A stretch of 64,000 bases of DNA from an uncultured Clostridium sp. (GTDB lineage: Bacteria; Bacillota; Clostridia; TANB77; CAG-508), in assembly GCA_947427205.1 (NCBI GenBank), contig CANEHB010000003.1, positions 24,737-88,736 of the forward strand, read 5' to 3'. The position numbers and the translations under genes are program-made. Below the pieces are notes generated by a model. It worked only from the letters and a program-made list of their open reading frames with translations. It made no database searches and had not been told where the DNA came from. Of this stretch, positions 52,629 to 62,139 are shown one piece after another; the first letter of the stretch is position 1; each line of letters opens with the position of its first letter.

Positions 52629-53735
52629 TTAGCTTTTTATAATCAATTTTAAATATTCATACATAAAATTGTTTAATTCACCATTCATAATGCTTTCAAC
52701 GTTTCCAACTTCATAATTCGTTCTATGATCTTTTACTAATGTATATGGACAAAAAACATATGATCTTATTTGACTTCCCCATGCTATATCTTTTTGTTCA
52801 CCTTTTAATTCTGAAATTGTTTCTTTATTTTCTTTTTCTTTTAAGTCTAATAATTTTGATTTAAGCATTTTCATTGCTGTTTCTTTATTCATAGTTTGTG
52901 AACGTTCTGATTGACATGATACAACAATATTTGTAGGTATATGCGTTATACGAACAGCAGAATCAGTTTTATTTATATGTTGTCCACCTGCTCCAGAAGC
53001 TCTATATGTATCAATTCTTAAATCGTCTGAATTGATTTCTATTTCAATATCATCTGTAATTTCTGGTAATACTTCAACTGATGCAAAAGATGTATGTCTC
53101 CTTCCCCCACTATCAAATGGCGAAATTCTTACAAGCCTATGCACTCCCATTTCTCCTTTTAAATATCCATATGCATTTTCACCAGAAATTAATGCAGTAA
53201 CACTTTTAATACCTGCTTCATCTCCATCTAAATAATCTAGTTCTTTAAGAAAAAATCCATTTGAATTTGCCCATTTTCCATACATTCTATATAACATTTG
53301 AACCCAATCTTGAGATTCTGTTCCTCCTGCACCAGGATGTAATGTAATAATAGCGTTATTTGAATCATATTTTCCTGAAAATAATGTTTGTATTTCTAAA
53401 GCTTCTAAAGAATTCTTAAGATTTCTTGAATTAGTTAATAATTCTTTTACTAATTGCTCATCTAAATCTTGATTTAATAATTCATTCATCTCAATTAAGT
53501 TTTCTAATTCTGATGCTATATCTTCATATAGTTTTATTTTCTTTTGTAATGTTTTAATTTTTGAAAACACTAAACTTGAATTTTCCTGATCATTCCAAAA
53601 GTTTTCTTCTAGTGATTTTTTTTCAAGTTCCTTTAATTCATGTTTTAAAGATTCAATTTTCATTGAATCTTTTATTTCTTCTAATTTATTTTTTAATTCT
53701 TTTAAAAATTTAAGATTTTCTTCTAATTCTAGCAC
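52629..53735 (-). CDS. prfB: Peptide chain release factor 2
   Basis: 368 residues, full length, beginning at GTG 53735 with GGAAGG upstream. RF2 reads UGA and UAA. It has the SPF tripeptide (ISPFDSGGRRHTSF) and the catalytic GGQ (SGAGGQHINKTDSAVRITH). The reading frame is continuous from the N-terminal helices, with no in-frame TGA near codon 25, so the programmed frameshift known from many bacteria is absent. It begins 3 bp after the upstream membrane-protein gene. Confidence 0.95.
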   Translation of the reverse strand: MLELEENLKFLKELKNKLEEIKDSMKIESLKHELKELEKKSLEENFWNDQENSSLVFSKIKTLQKKIKLYEDIASELENLIEMNELLNQDLDEQLVKELLTNSRNLKNSLEALEIQTLFSGKYDSNNAIITLHPGAGGTESQDWVQMLYRMYGKWANSNGFFLKELDYLDGDEAGIKSVTALISGENAYGYLKGEMGVHRLVRISPFDSGGRRHTSFASVEVLPEITDDIEIEINSDDLRIDTYRASGAGGQHINKTDSAVRITHIPTNIVVSCQSERSQTMNKETAMKMLKSKLLDLKEKENKETISELKGEQKDIAWGSQIRSYVFCPYTLVKDHRTNYEVGNVESIMNGELNNFMYEYLKLIIKS

Positions 53736-53738
53736 GTA

Positions 53739-54107
53739 TTAATTTCCTTCCTTTTGTATTGCATCTATTTTTCGTAGTTGTTCATTACATGTTCTTGCTT
53801 TATTACCATCACCAGTTTTAATAGATTTTCTTAAAATATTTTGTATTCCATGTTTTAAGTCTTCTAAATCTTCTGGATTTTTTTTGGCTTCTTCTAATAT
53901 AGAATCAAAATTATTATTATTAAGTTTATCAATTATTGATACTTTACTTCTTGATTTCTTTTGTTTTCTTTTTTCTTCTTCATCTATATCTTTATAATGA
54001 GCATCAATATCCTTTTGCTCTTTGATAATTTTATATAATAAAAATACGAACCCTATAATTGCACAAAGAACTGCTAATAGTAAAAACCACATAAAAAAAT
54101 TAAACAT
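53739..54107 (-). CDS. Small membrane protein with charged tail
   Basis: 122 residues, not recognised. One N-terminal membrane segment (about 5-27) is followed by a highly charged, probably helical region (HYKDIDEEEKRKQKKSRSK) and a second helical part (DSILEEAKKNPEDLEDLK). It is cotranscribed with prfB (3-bp gap). Native codon style. Confidence 0.7.
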   Translation of the reverse strand: MFNFFMWFLLLAVLCAIIGFVFLLYKIIKEQKDIDAHYKDIDEEEKRKQKKSRSKVSIIDKLNNNNFDSILEEAKKNPEDLEDLKHGIQNILRKSIKTGDGNKARTCNEQLRKIDAIQKEGN

Positions 54108-54132
54108 AATTATACCTCTTTTTCTTTTGATT

Positions 54133-54161
54133 ATTTTTATTTAATATGAAAAAATAAAAAT
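54133..54161. repeat. Intergenic hairpin sharing a 19-bp sequence with 52465
   Basis: ATTTTTATTTAATATGAAA (54133-54151) is identical to 52465-52483. Here ATTTTTATTT (54133-54142) pairs with AAATAAAAAT (54152-54161). It lies 25 nt upstream of the start of the 53739-54107 gene. Confidence 0.6.
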
Positions 54162-54297
54162 TTTATATTATAAAATCTAACATTTATTTTATAAGCTTTA
54201 AATATTATATATTATTTTAAATTTTTGCACAATAGTTATATTAATAATTATTTTACATATATAATATTTTACTAATATATGATGTTTTATATAAAAA

Positions 54298-54347
54298 CTA
54301 AGGGGAAGAAATTGAATGCTGTTACACATTCTTTCTCTTCCCCTTAG
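54298..54347 (-). terminator. Terminator of the CofE-like unit
   Basis: CTAAGGGGAAGA (54298-54309) pairs with TCTTCCCCTTAG (54336-54347), and inner GAATG/CATTC extend it. On the - strand TTTTTATAT follows. Confidence 0.9.
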
Positions 54348-54385
54348 GAAACTAAGCTAAGTAGCAAAGTTTCAAAAAAGATTAC

Positions 54386-55567
54386 TTAAAAACCATAGGT
54401 GTACACTACTGGTGTCTGCAAATCTCCACTGCCTGTAGTAAGATCCATCCATGAGGCTGCCAGATCAGTTTTCTGTCTTGGAGTTGTTCCCAAAGAAGCT
54501 TCGCCTGTAATATCATCGGACTCGATACGCTTCCGCTTTTCCTCAGCAATAACCTTCTGAAGTTCCTCCTGACTGAGGTTCGGGTACTTGCTTGCCAGAT
54601 ATTTGAGCTTTACCTCTTTAGGTGTGCCTGACATTCCTGCCGTGAATCCCAATGTGGTTACAGGATCAGCCAGTTCCCAGATTTCTCCTACAGGATCTTT
54701 GAAAGCACCATCACCATAGACGATTGCTTCAACGTGAACACCATATTCCTTCATGATCTCATTCTGTAGCTCACATACGAACTGCTGACAATTTCTCGGC
54801 ATGAGCTTCAATATGCCGCCATCCATCATGTTAGAACCGAATAAGCCATACGGACTGTATCCAGATCCATTAATTGGCTCGCTCAGGATATCATCCAATC
54901 CCCAAACTGTTGCAGTGCCATTTTTAGCATTCAGTTTCTTATGCAACGCCCTCTTACCTTCTCTGATTGTGCATACCAAAACATTGTTACTAAAATGTTC
55001 TGTCGCCATAGGATCATTTGAGAGAATTATATTGCCCTTGCCAGCGCAAGCATTTTCAAACTCCTCAATATAATCCTTCCCTGTAAAAGGATGCTGCGGT
55101 TTTCCGAAACGCTCATAAAATTCTTTGGCAGTAAAGGAATCAGAGTATGGATTTACTCCCGCTTCCAGAAGTACTTCATCCGATACAAGGCGATTGCCCA
55201 CCTCGTCACATGGATATAAAAGTACAACATGCATTTCCTCGATCTGTGTCATTGCAGAAATTGCACGTGGAATGTTCATGAAGCGATTTCTACTCTGGAT
55301 AGGAAACAGAATGGTCAGCTCTCTCGCATTAGGATAGTGCCTTGCGATGTCGGCCTGGATATCCTCAGGAGTTGCAAAATTTCCCTGAGCAATGGCTACT
55401 ACTGCCTCTGTAACTCCAATTAGAGCACCTTCACGAATCTCGCCAACAGTTGCTACACAGGAGTCGATAACGATTCTTACTAAATCGTCTCCTGCTCGGA
55501 TGATAGGTGTTTTTACCCCAACTGACAATCTCCCCATCCGAGTGGGATCAATGGCAATTTTTTTCAT
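54386..55567 (-). CDS. CofE-like glutamate ligase family protein (foreign-looking)
   Basis: 393 residues. It resembles the clostridial branch annotated as coenzyme F420-0:L-glutamate ligase: VGVKTPIIRAGDDLVRIVID, TEAVVAIAQGNFAT, LFPIQSRNRF and YPCDEVGNRL. These lineages are not known to make F420, so the substrate is uncertain and another amide-ligase reaction is possible. This is the most GC-rich gene in the window, in sharp contrast to prfB and secA on either side. It has its own promoter and terminator and separates two gene groups that are often adjacent in Firmicutes. Confidence 0.8.
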   Translation of the reverse strand: MKKIAIDPTRMGRLSVGVKTPIIRAGDDLVRIVIDSCVATVGEIREGALIGVTEAVVAIAQGNFATPEDIQADIARHYPNARELTILFPIQSRNRFMNIPRAISAMTQIEEMHVVLLYPCDEVGNRLVSDEVLLEAGVNPYSDSFTAKEFYERFGKPQHPFTGKDYIEEFENACAGKGNIILSNDPMATEHFSNNVLVCTIREGKRALHKKLNAKNGTATVWGLDDILSEPINGSGYSPYGLFGSNMMDGGILKLMPRNCQQFVCELQNEIMKEYGVHVEAIVYGDGAFKDPVGEIWELADPVTTLGFTAGMSGTPKEVKLKYLASKYPNLSQEELQKVIAEEKRKRIESDDITGEASLGTTPRQKTDLAASWMDLTTGSGDLQTPVVYTYGF

Positions 55568-55633
55568 CTTTTTTACCTCCTTTATATTTATAAATGAAAA
55601 AAATCTACAACCCCAATTTCAGGTTGCAGAAAT

Positions 55634-55662
55634 ATTTTATCATATTTTAAAATTATTGTAAA
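55634..55662 (-). promoter_or_regulatory. Promoter of the CofE-like gene
   Basis: On the - strand TTTACA (55657-55662), 17-bp spacer, TAAAAT (55634-55639). Confidence 0.7.
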
Positions 55663-55704
55663 CTATTTTATGTTATTTCAAATTATAAATAAAGTATATC
55701 CATT

Positions 55705-55843
55705 CTATTTTTCAAATAAATTATTATTTAATTTTTCTATATTATCATTTATAGATAAAAGATATGAAATATTACTTGCAATTTCTATGCCATCTATTTC
55801 TTTTATATTAGGATCTAATGGCAATATTTTTTGTAATAATCAT
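55705..55843 (-). pseudogene. Possible short frameshifted reading frame
   Basis: An ATG at 55843 and an open frame with sensible composition (LPLDPNIKEIDGIEIASN) ending at TAG 55705-55707 differ by one base. The open part has no start of its own. It follows the ATP-grasp gene by 26 bp and could be its decayed downstream partner, or a chance frame in AT-rich DNA. Confidence 0.3.
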
Positions 55844-55869
55844 TTTATTACCTAACTTTTAATTTTTGT

Positions 55870-56697
55870 TTATACTTTCATATATTCATAAATACTCTGT
55901 TTATATTTATCAATTACTTTATTTCTTAAATTTTCTTCAATCATCATCAATGCCATAAAAGGAGTTGTGGCTTCAATTTCCAATAGCATTAATTCATTAT
56001 TTTCTAATCTCAAAAAATCAAGTCTCTGAAATCCTACTGTAACATTTGTTTCAGATACAAATCTATATACTAATTTTCTTTCTTCTTCAGTTAATTGTAT
56101 AAACACTGGAGGTGGATAATCAGGATACTTTGAAGGTATAAACTCAAATGTATACATTAATTCATTTCCGACAAAGTAGCACTGTACTTCACTTTTAAAT
56201 TTTATTTTAGGTTGAATTAATAAACCACTTTTAAATTCTTTCTCTAAGTCAGATTTATTTATAACTTTTTGTCCAAATGCACTGTTGCAAGATTTAATTG
56301 GTTTTAAAACAAATGTATTACAAGTATTAATTTCTTCAAGTTCTTTCAAAGTAGTTGTTGAAGGGATTACTGGTAAACCTTTTTTATAATAATCTATCAA
56401 ATACATTTTTCCTTCACTATCAACTTCATAAAAATTCACTTTTTTTATAGGTTTTGCTTTTAATCTCATTTTTAATAAATTATTATATTTTTGATACTTA
56501 GGAATATCCTGCTCATTTTCAACCCAGATATCACGCATCAAAATAATATCAAATTTTTCATCTAATGCTTCATCATAGTCAATCCATACTATTGATACAG
56601 CATGCCCGTCATTTCTAAAACTTTCTGCAATTAATTCATCTTCTTTTGCATATATACTATCTAAGTTTGATAAAATTAAAATATTATATTTATTCAT
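55870..56697 (-). CDS. ATP-grasp ligase-like protein
   Basis: 275 residues. An N-terminal Rossmann-like region (NILILSNLDS) precedes an ATP-grasp domain: FVLKPIKSCNSAFGQKVI (ATP-binding Lys), LIQPKIKFKSEVQCYFVG, and the metal site GFQRLDFLRLENNELMLLEIEATTPF. This layout is that of RimK/glutathione-synthetase-like carboxylate-amine ligases. Substrate unknown. It follows thiE by 6 bp in the secA-thiE operon. Confidence 0.8.
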   Translation of the reverse strand: MNKYNILILSNLDSIYAKEDELIAESFRNDGHAVSIVWIDYDEALDEKFDIILMRDIWVENEQDIPKYQKYNNLLKMRLKAKPIKKVNFYEVDSEGKMYLIDYYKKGLPVIPSTTTLKELEEINTCNTFVLKPIKSCNSAFGQKVINKSDLEKEFKSGLLIQPKIKFKSEVQCYFVGNELMYTFEFIPSKYPDYPPPVFIQLTEEERKLVYRFVSETNVTVGFQRLDFLRLENNELMLLEIEATTPFMALMMIEENLRNKVIDKYKQSIYEYMKV

Positions 56698-56703
56698 AAT
56701 TTA

Positions 56704-57354
56704 TTATCTTTCCAAATCTGTTACCATATCTTTAGATAATCTTAATAACTTTTTGCATTCTTGTTCAATATCATCTGCTGCAAAAATGGCAGAAACCATA
56801 GCAACACCATCTACACCTGTTCCAGATAATTTTGATATAGTATTTCTATCCATTCCACCTATAGCTACTACAGGAATTTTTACTGAGTTACATATTCTTT
56901 TAAGTTCATTTAATGATACATAAGTAGCATCTTGTTTTGTAGTAGTTTGATATATAGCACCAACACCAAGATAATCTGCCCCACCAGCTTCTGCTAATTT
57001 TGCTTCTTGGACAGTATGAGCAGAAACACCAATAATCATATTATCTCCTACTAATTTTCTAACTTCACTTACTTCCATATCTGATTGCCCAACATGAACT
57101 CCATCTGCTCCACATTTTATTGCTACATTAACATTATCGTTAATTATAAAGGGAACATGATATTTTTCACACATTTTTTTAATTTCTATTGCTTCTGCAA
57201 GAAATGATGCTTCATCTAATTCTTTTTCACGTAATTGTAAGCATGTAATTCCACCTTTAAGTGCTAATTCAACTTGTTCAATTAGTGGTAGTTTACTTAC
57301 TAATTTACTATTAGTAACTGCATAAAGTAGCATTGTATTTTTACTACATTTCAT
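56704..57354 (-). CDS. thiE: Thiamine-phosphate synthase
   Basis: 216 residues, full length. It joins HMP-PP and thiazole phosphate. Key motifs are LQLREKELDE (diphosphate binding), FIINDNVNVA, ADGVHVGQSDM, IIGVSAHTVQEA, YLGVGAIYQTTTK and the closing VVAIGGMDRNT. It lies 27 bp after secA. No TPP riboswitch or other thiamine genes are visible nearby, so the link with secA is positional. Confidence 0.93.
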   Translation of the reverse strand: MKCSKNTMLLYAVTNSKLVSKLPLIEQVELALKGGITCLQLREKELDEASFLAEAIEIKKMCEKYHVPFIINDNVNVAIKCGADGVHVGQSDMEVSEVRKLVGDNMIIGVSAHTVQEAKLAEAGGADYLGVGAIYQTTTKQDATYVSLNELKRICNSVKIPVVAIGGMDRNTISKLSGTGVDGVAMVSAIFAADDIEQECKKLLRLSKDMVTDLER

Positions 57355-57381
57355 ATTAATCCTCCAACTGTAGCTTTTCTA

Positions 57382-60165
57382 TTATTGATTTTTTCCACAA
57401 CAATTCTTATATTTTTTACCACTTCCACATGGACAAGGATCATTTCTTCCTACTTTAGGTCCATCATTAACTATTGGTTGCGCTTTTTCTGTTTGGTTTG
57501 TTTTTGGAGCTGTTTCTCCTTCAATATTCATGCTTGATATGGCAGAATTGTCTAAACTTGCATTTGTTATATTTGCAGTGGATTCTCTTTTCATTGTTCC
57601 ACCACTTGCTTTAACAACATGAAGCATAATTTTTGCAACTTCTAATTTGATTTGAGAAATCATTTCATCAAACATTTCTCCACCTTCAAATCTATATTGT
57701 ACAACTGGATCTTTTTGACCATATGCACGTAATCCAATACCGTTTTTTAATTCATCCATATTATCAATATGATCCATCCATTTTGCGTCTACTACTTTTA
57801 ATAAAACAATTCTTTCAAGTTCTCTTATTTCTTCTCCGAATTCTTTTTCTTTTGCTTCATAACTTGCAATAGTTTTTTCTTTTAATTCTTTTAGTAATTT
57901 ATCACTATTAATTTTTTCTTCTTTTAAGGCTTCAACTTCTGGAAGATTTAAGTTTATTTTTATTTCGTTTTCTAATGCTTCTTTATTTACCTCTCCATTA
58001 TCTATTTCTTGTCTGTAAGTATCAACTATCATTTCGCAAGCAGATTCTATCATGTCAACAATATTATCTCTAACATTATCTCCATCAAGAACTTTTCTTC
58101 TTTGAGAATATATAATATCTCTTTGAATATTCATAACATCATCATAGCTTAAGATATGTTTTCTGATAGAGAAGTTTCTTCCTTCTACTTTGCTTTGTGC
58201 ACTTTCTATCGTTTTTGAAATTATTTTAACTTCGATAGGTAAATCCTCTGGTACATTACCTTTATCAAATATTCTAGTAATCATATCCCCACCAAATATT
58301 TTTAAAAGGTTATCATCTAATCCTAAGTAAAATCTTGTTTCACCTGGATCACCTTGACGTCCACTACGTCCACGTAACTGGTTATCAATTCTTCTTGATT
58401 CGTGTCTTTCTGTACCAATTATTTTTAAACCACCTGCTGATAAAACTTTTTCTTTTTCATCTTTAATCTCTGCATTATATTTGTTTTCTAATTCTTTAAA
58501 TTTCTTTCTTGCATCAAGTATTTCTTGATCATCAGTTTCATTAAATGCTGTTGCTTGTTCTATTAAGCTTTCATCATATTTTAATTTTCTCATTTCTTGT
58601 TTTGCTAAATATTCGCTATTACCACCAAGCATAATATCAGTACCACGTCCTGCCATGTTAGTAGCTATAGTAACAGCATTATATTTACCTGCTTGTGCTA
58701 TAATTTCAGCTTCTTTTTCATGATTTTTAGCATTTAATACCTCATGTGGTATTCCCTCTTGATTTAATAATCTACTAATTTTTTCTGAATTTTCAATTGA
58801 AACTGTACCAACTAAAACTGGTTGCCCTTTTTCATGACTTTCTTTTATATCATTTACTACTGCTCTAAACTTAGCTGATTCATTTTTATATATAATATCT
58901 GTTTGATCTTTTCTTATTAAAGGTTTATTTGTAGGAATTTCAATAACATCTAAGTTATATATTTCTCTAAATTCTCCTTCTTCTGTCATAGCTGTACCTG
59001 TCATACCAGCAAGTTTATTATACATTCTAAAATAATTTTGGAATGTTATTGTAGCTAATGTTTTAGATTCGTCAGCAATTTTTACATTTTCTTTTGCTTC
59101 TATTGCTTGATGCAATCCATCATTATATCTTCTTCCATACATTATACGTCCTGTAAATTCATCTACAATAAGAACTTCTCCATCTTTTACGATATAGTCA
59201 ATATCTCTTTTCATAATTCCATTTGCCCTTAAAGCTTGATTTATATTATGAACTAAATCTGTATTTGATATATCATTTAAGTTTTCTACTGAAAATTCTC
59301 TTTCTGCTTTTTCTATACCTTTTTGTGTTAATGTAGCTGATTTTGCTTTTAAGTCAACTATATAATCATATTTTTCATTATCTTCAACTTGATCTACATC
59401 TTTTACATCTTCTTCAATTATAATTTTAGCTTTTAATTTTTTTACAAATCTATCAGCTACTTTATATAAATCAGAAGATTTGTTTGCTCTACCTGAAATT
59501 ATAAGTGGTGTACGTGCTTCATCAATTAAAATACTATCAATCTCATCAACAATAGCATAATTTAATTCTCTTTGAACCATCTCTTCTTTATGTATAACCA
59601 TATTATCTCTTAAATAATCAAAACCAAATTCGTTATTTGTTCCATAAGTAATGTCTGAATTATATGCTTTTTGTTTTTCATCATGAGGCATTCTACTATA
59701 AATAAGTCCTACTGAAAGACCTAAGAATCTATATAATTTTCCCATCCATTCACTATCTCTTTTGGCCAAATACTCATTAACTGTAACAACATGAACTCCT
59801 TTTCCTGTAAGGGCATTTAGATATACTGGTAGTGTTGCAACTAAAGTTTTTCCTTCACCAGTTCTCATTTCTGAAATTCTACCTTGATGTAATATAATAC
59901 CACCTATTAATTGAACATCAAAGTGTCTCATTCCTAAAACTCTTTTTGAAGCTTCTCTAACAACTGCAAAAGCTTCTGGTAATATATCATCTAAAGTTTT
60001 TCCTTTAGCTAATTCTTCTTTAAAATAAGTAGTTTTATTAGTTAATTCTTTATCTGTTAATTTTTCCATTTCTGGCTCTAAATTGTTAATTTTTTCCACT
60101 ATAGGCATAACTCTTTTTACTTCTTTTTCACTATAGCTTCCAAAAATTTTACCAAAAAGTCCCAT
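57382..60165 (-). CDS. secA: Preprotein translocase ATPase SecA
   Basis: 927 residues from the ATG at 60165 (MGLFGKIFG), chosen because AGGAGG lies 9 nt upstream; an ATG two codons earlier is only 3 nt from it. The motor has [11 protein letters not shown] (Walker A), [16 protein letters not shown] (DEAD-like motif) and [31 protein letters not shown] region matches motif VI. The C-terminus has the zinc-binding SEC-C motif [17 protein letters not shown]. It powers export through SecYEG. Confidence 0.97.
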   Translation of the reverse strand: MGLFGKIFGSYSEKEVKRVMPIVEKINNLEPEMEKLTDKELTNKTTYFKEELAKGKTLDDILPEAFAVVREASKRVLGMRHFDVQLIGGIILHQGRISEMRTGEGKTLVATLPVYLNALTGKGVHVVTVNEYLAKRDSEWMGKLYRFLGLSVGLIYSRMPHDEKQKAYNSDITYGTNNEFGFDYLRDNMVIHKEEMVQRELNYAIVDEIDSILIDEARTPLIISGRANKSSDLYKVADRFVKKLKAKIIIEEDVKDVDQVEDNEKYDYIVDLKAKSATLTQKGIEKAEREFSVENLNDISNTDLVHNINQALRANGIMKRDIDYIVKDGEVLIVDEFTGRIMYGRRYNDGLHQAIEAKENVKIADESKTLATITFQNYFRMYNKLAGMTGTAMTEEGEFREIYNLDVIEIPTNKPLIRKDQTDIIYKNESAKFRAVVNDIKESHEKGQPVLVGTVSIENSEKISRLLNQEGIPHEVLNAKNHEKEAEIIAQAGKYNAVTIATNMAGRGTDIMLGGNSEYLAKQEMRKLKYDESLIEQATAFNETDDQEILDARKKFKELENKYNAEIKDEKEKVLSAGGLKIIGTERHESRRIDNQLRGRSGRQGDPGETRFYLGLDDNLLKIFGGDMITRIFDKGNVPEDLPIEVKIISKTIESAQSKVEGRNFSIRKHILSYDDVMNIQRDIIYSQRRKVLDGDNVRDNIVDMIESACEMIVDTYRQEIDNGEVNKEALENEIKINLNLPEVEALKEEKINSDKLLKELKEKTIASYEAKEKEFGEEIRELERIVLLKVVDAKWMDHIDNMDELKNGIGLRAYGQKDPVVQYRFEGGEMFDEMISQIKLEVAKIMLHVVKASGGTMKRESTANITNASLDNSAISSMNIEGETAPKTNQTEKAQPIVNDGPKVGRNDPCPCGSGKKYKNCCGKNQ

Positions 60166-60308
60166 TTTCATTTGCCTCCTAAATTTGTTTTGTATAAATA
60201 TTTTATTACACCATAAAACTATATCACTTTTTCTTACTTTTTGCAAGGAAAATAATCAACCTAATAGGATTTTAAACTATATACGTCTGTCTCTCATTTG
60301 GCTAACAT

Positions 60309-60337
60309 TTGAAAAAAACTTAAATTTATGGTATAAT
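60309..60337 (+). promoter_or_regulatory. Promoter of the DNA methyltransferase
   Basis: TTGAAA (60309-60314), 17-bp spacer, TATAAT (60332-60337), with TGG before the -10. Confidence 0.75.
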
Positions 60338-60385
60338 AAAGATTAGCATGTAATGTTTTGAATTCAATTTTAAGGAGGTTTTCAT

Positions 60386-61321
60386 ATGACACAAATTTAT
60401 CACAACATGCCCAATTATTACAGCGATGGCAAAGTCACTATTTATAACTGTGACAATCTGGTTCTTTTACGGTCACTTGGCAGTGGCAGTATAAACCTGA
60501 TTTATTGTGATGTGCTCTACAATTCCGGAAAAAAGTTTGACTATTACGAAGACGATCTTGGAACGCCGAAAGATGCCATTAAATGGTATAGACCACGGTT
60601 TGAAGAAATGAAACGTGTGCTTGCCAACAATGGTAGTATTTATATTCATTGTAACTGGCGACTGGATTCCTATCTTCGAATATTGATGGACGAAATTTTC
60701 GGTTTTAAGTGCTATCGTAATAAGATTGTTCGGAAACACAGCGAAGAACGTGGGTTTTACAGGAACTATGATTCACAACATGATAGCATCTTGTATTATG
60801 TTAATAACCCAGAAGATTTTACATTTAATGAAACTCAGTCAAAAATCTCCCCTGTACCAGTACCTCTGTTTGAAAACGGCGAAAACCCTGATCGGTCAGA
60901 CATTAGGTGGTTCAAAGGAAAAGCTATTGATCTTGCTGCTATAAATAAACATTGGCTTATTTCTCCTATAGAGTATTACAGAATGGTAGAAAACAATGAA
61001 GTAAGATTAATGGATGGACTTCCCTTCAGGTATACATCAGTAAAACCTATTGGAAACATCTGGGCAGAGCCAGAAATGCTTGATGAATATTCACGTACAA
61101 TAAATTCACAGGCATTTGACACGCCTAAACCTCTTTCAATTCTTAGGAGGATAATAGCGACTTCCAGTAACCCTGGCGATACAGTTGCAGACTTTTTTAT
61201 GGGGGCAGGATCAACAGCAGTGGTTGCAAAAGAAATGAATCGAAATGGTATTTTCTGTGATATCAATCCTGATACCTGCGAATTGGCTGTCAATCGAATT
61301 AAAAAAATGAAAACTGAATAA
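60386..61321 (+). CDS. Orphan beta-class DNA methyltransferase with altered catalytic motif (foreign-looking)
   Basis: 311 residues. Motif order is catalytic first, SAM-binding last, the beta-class layout of N4-cytosine/N6-adenine methyltransferases. Motif I is DFFMGAGS (269-276). The catalytic motif IV, normally DPPY/F, reads DVLYNSG here (D42-Y45) inside the otherwise typical LIYCDVLYNSGKKF. The LSILRRIIATSSNPGDTV block is standard. No restriction gene is adjacent. More GC-rich than the neighbours, starts behind AAGGAGG, and has its own promoter and terminator. With the Pro-Pro pair missing, activity is uncertain. Confidence 0.85.
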   Translation: MTQIYHNMPNYYSDGKVTIYNCDNLVLLRSLGSGSINLIYCDVLYNSGKKFDYYEDDLGTPKDAIKWYRPRFEEMKRVLANNGSIYIHCNWRLDSYLRILMDEIFGFKCYRNKIVRKHSEERGFYRNYDSQHDSILYYVNNPEDFTFNETQSKISPVPVPLFENGENPDRSDIRWFKGKAIDLAAINKHWLISPIEYYRMVENNEVRLMDGLPFRYTSVKPIGNIWAEPEMLDEYSRTINSQAFDTPKPLSILRRIIATSSNPGDTVADFFMGAGSTAVVAKEMNRNGIFCDINPDTCELAVNRIKKMKTE

Positions 61322-61352
61322 TGATTGATGTTACTTCTGTAAAAGTAACAAT

Positions 61353-61394
61353 GGGAAGCCTTATAACAAGCAATTTTATGTTATAAGGCTTCCC
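61353..61394 (+). terminator. Terminator of the methyltransferase unit
   Basis: 16-bp perfect stem: GGGAAGCCTTATAACA (61353-61368) and complement (61379-61394), followed by TATTTATATTTT. Confidence 0.88.
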
Positions 61395-61583
61395 TATTTA
61401 TATTTTCTCAAAATGTTTTATATTAAGTAAAGTCTTTAAAAATATTTATAGTTTACATTTAATATATTTTTTACCTATATAATTATTTTGAATATTTATA
61501 TATTATTTGCATAAGATTTATCAAAACATAAAATTAAAAGAAAGAATATGTTTGCAAAAACATATTATATGGGGGAATTAAAA

Positions 61584-62139
61584 ATGATTATTTGTAACTT
61601 TAAATTAAACAAAAAAGCTATATTTAAAACAGTTTTAGGAATAATGACAATAATCTGCATTAGTATAGGAATTGCTGGAATATATAATGTTTTGAGCAGT
61701 ATGGAACAAAAAGATAATAATTTAGTAAATGATTCTATCCCCTCTTCAGAAGTTGCTACTTTGACAGCTGAAAATTATACAAATATTTTAAAAGAAGTTC
61801 ATAATGATATTGATACATATGTTGGTCAGAAAATATCTTTTTCTGGGTATGTTTATAAAGTAAATGGATTTTCAGATGATCAATTCGTGCTTGCAAGAGA
61901 TATGGATATTGGAAATAAACAAACTTTAATAGTTGGTTTTTTATGTTCTTCAGAAAAAGCAAAAGATTACAAGACTTATACATGGGTAAATATAACAGGA
62001 GAAATTACAAAAGGTACTTATAATAATTCATATATTCCAATTTTAAAAATAATAGCTATTGAAGAAACTCGGAAAACCAGAAAATGCAAATGTTTCACTT
62101 CCAGATGATGAGTATGTTCCAACAGCTGTTATATATTAA
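61584..62139 (+). pseudogene. YcgQ/TIGR03943-like membrane-anchored protein, +1 frameshift near the end
   Basis: Start ATG 61584 behind GGGGGA; an ATG at 61548 lies upstream of that site. One membrane segment (about 15-35) and then an extracellular domain like the C-terminal part of TIGR03943/YcgQ proteins (YVGQKISFSGYVYKV, DQFVLARDM, YTWVNITGEITKG, IPILKIIAIEE). The frame as written ends at 62108 in an atypical basic tail. Skipping one A at 62073-62076, just after an in-frame CGG (62070-62072), gives KPENANVSLPDDEY and a stop at 62137-62139, which looks like the native ending. The same CGG-A context breaks nadE. Confidence 0.7.

Noticed and set aside
52629..53741. Programmed +1 frameshift in prfB
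   Set aside because: The reading frame is full length from its GTG start with a ribosome binding site and no internal TGA near codon 25.
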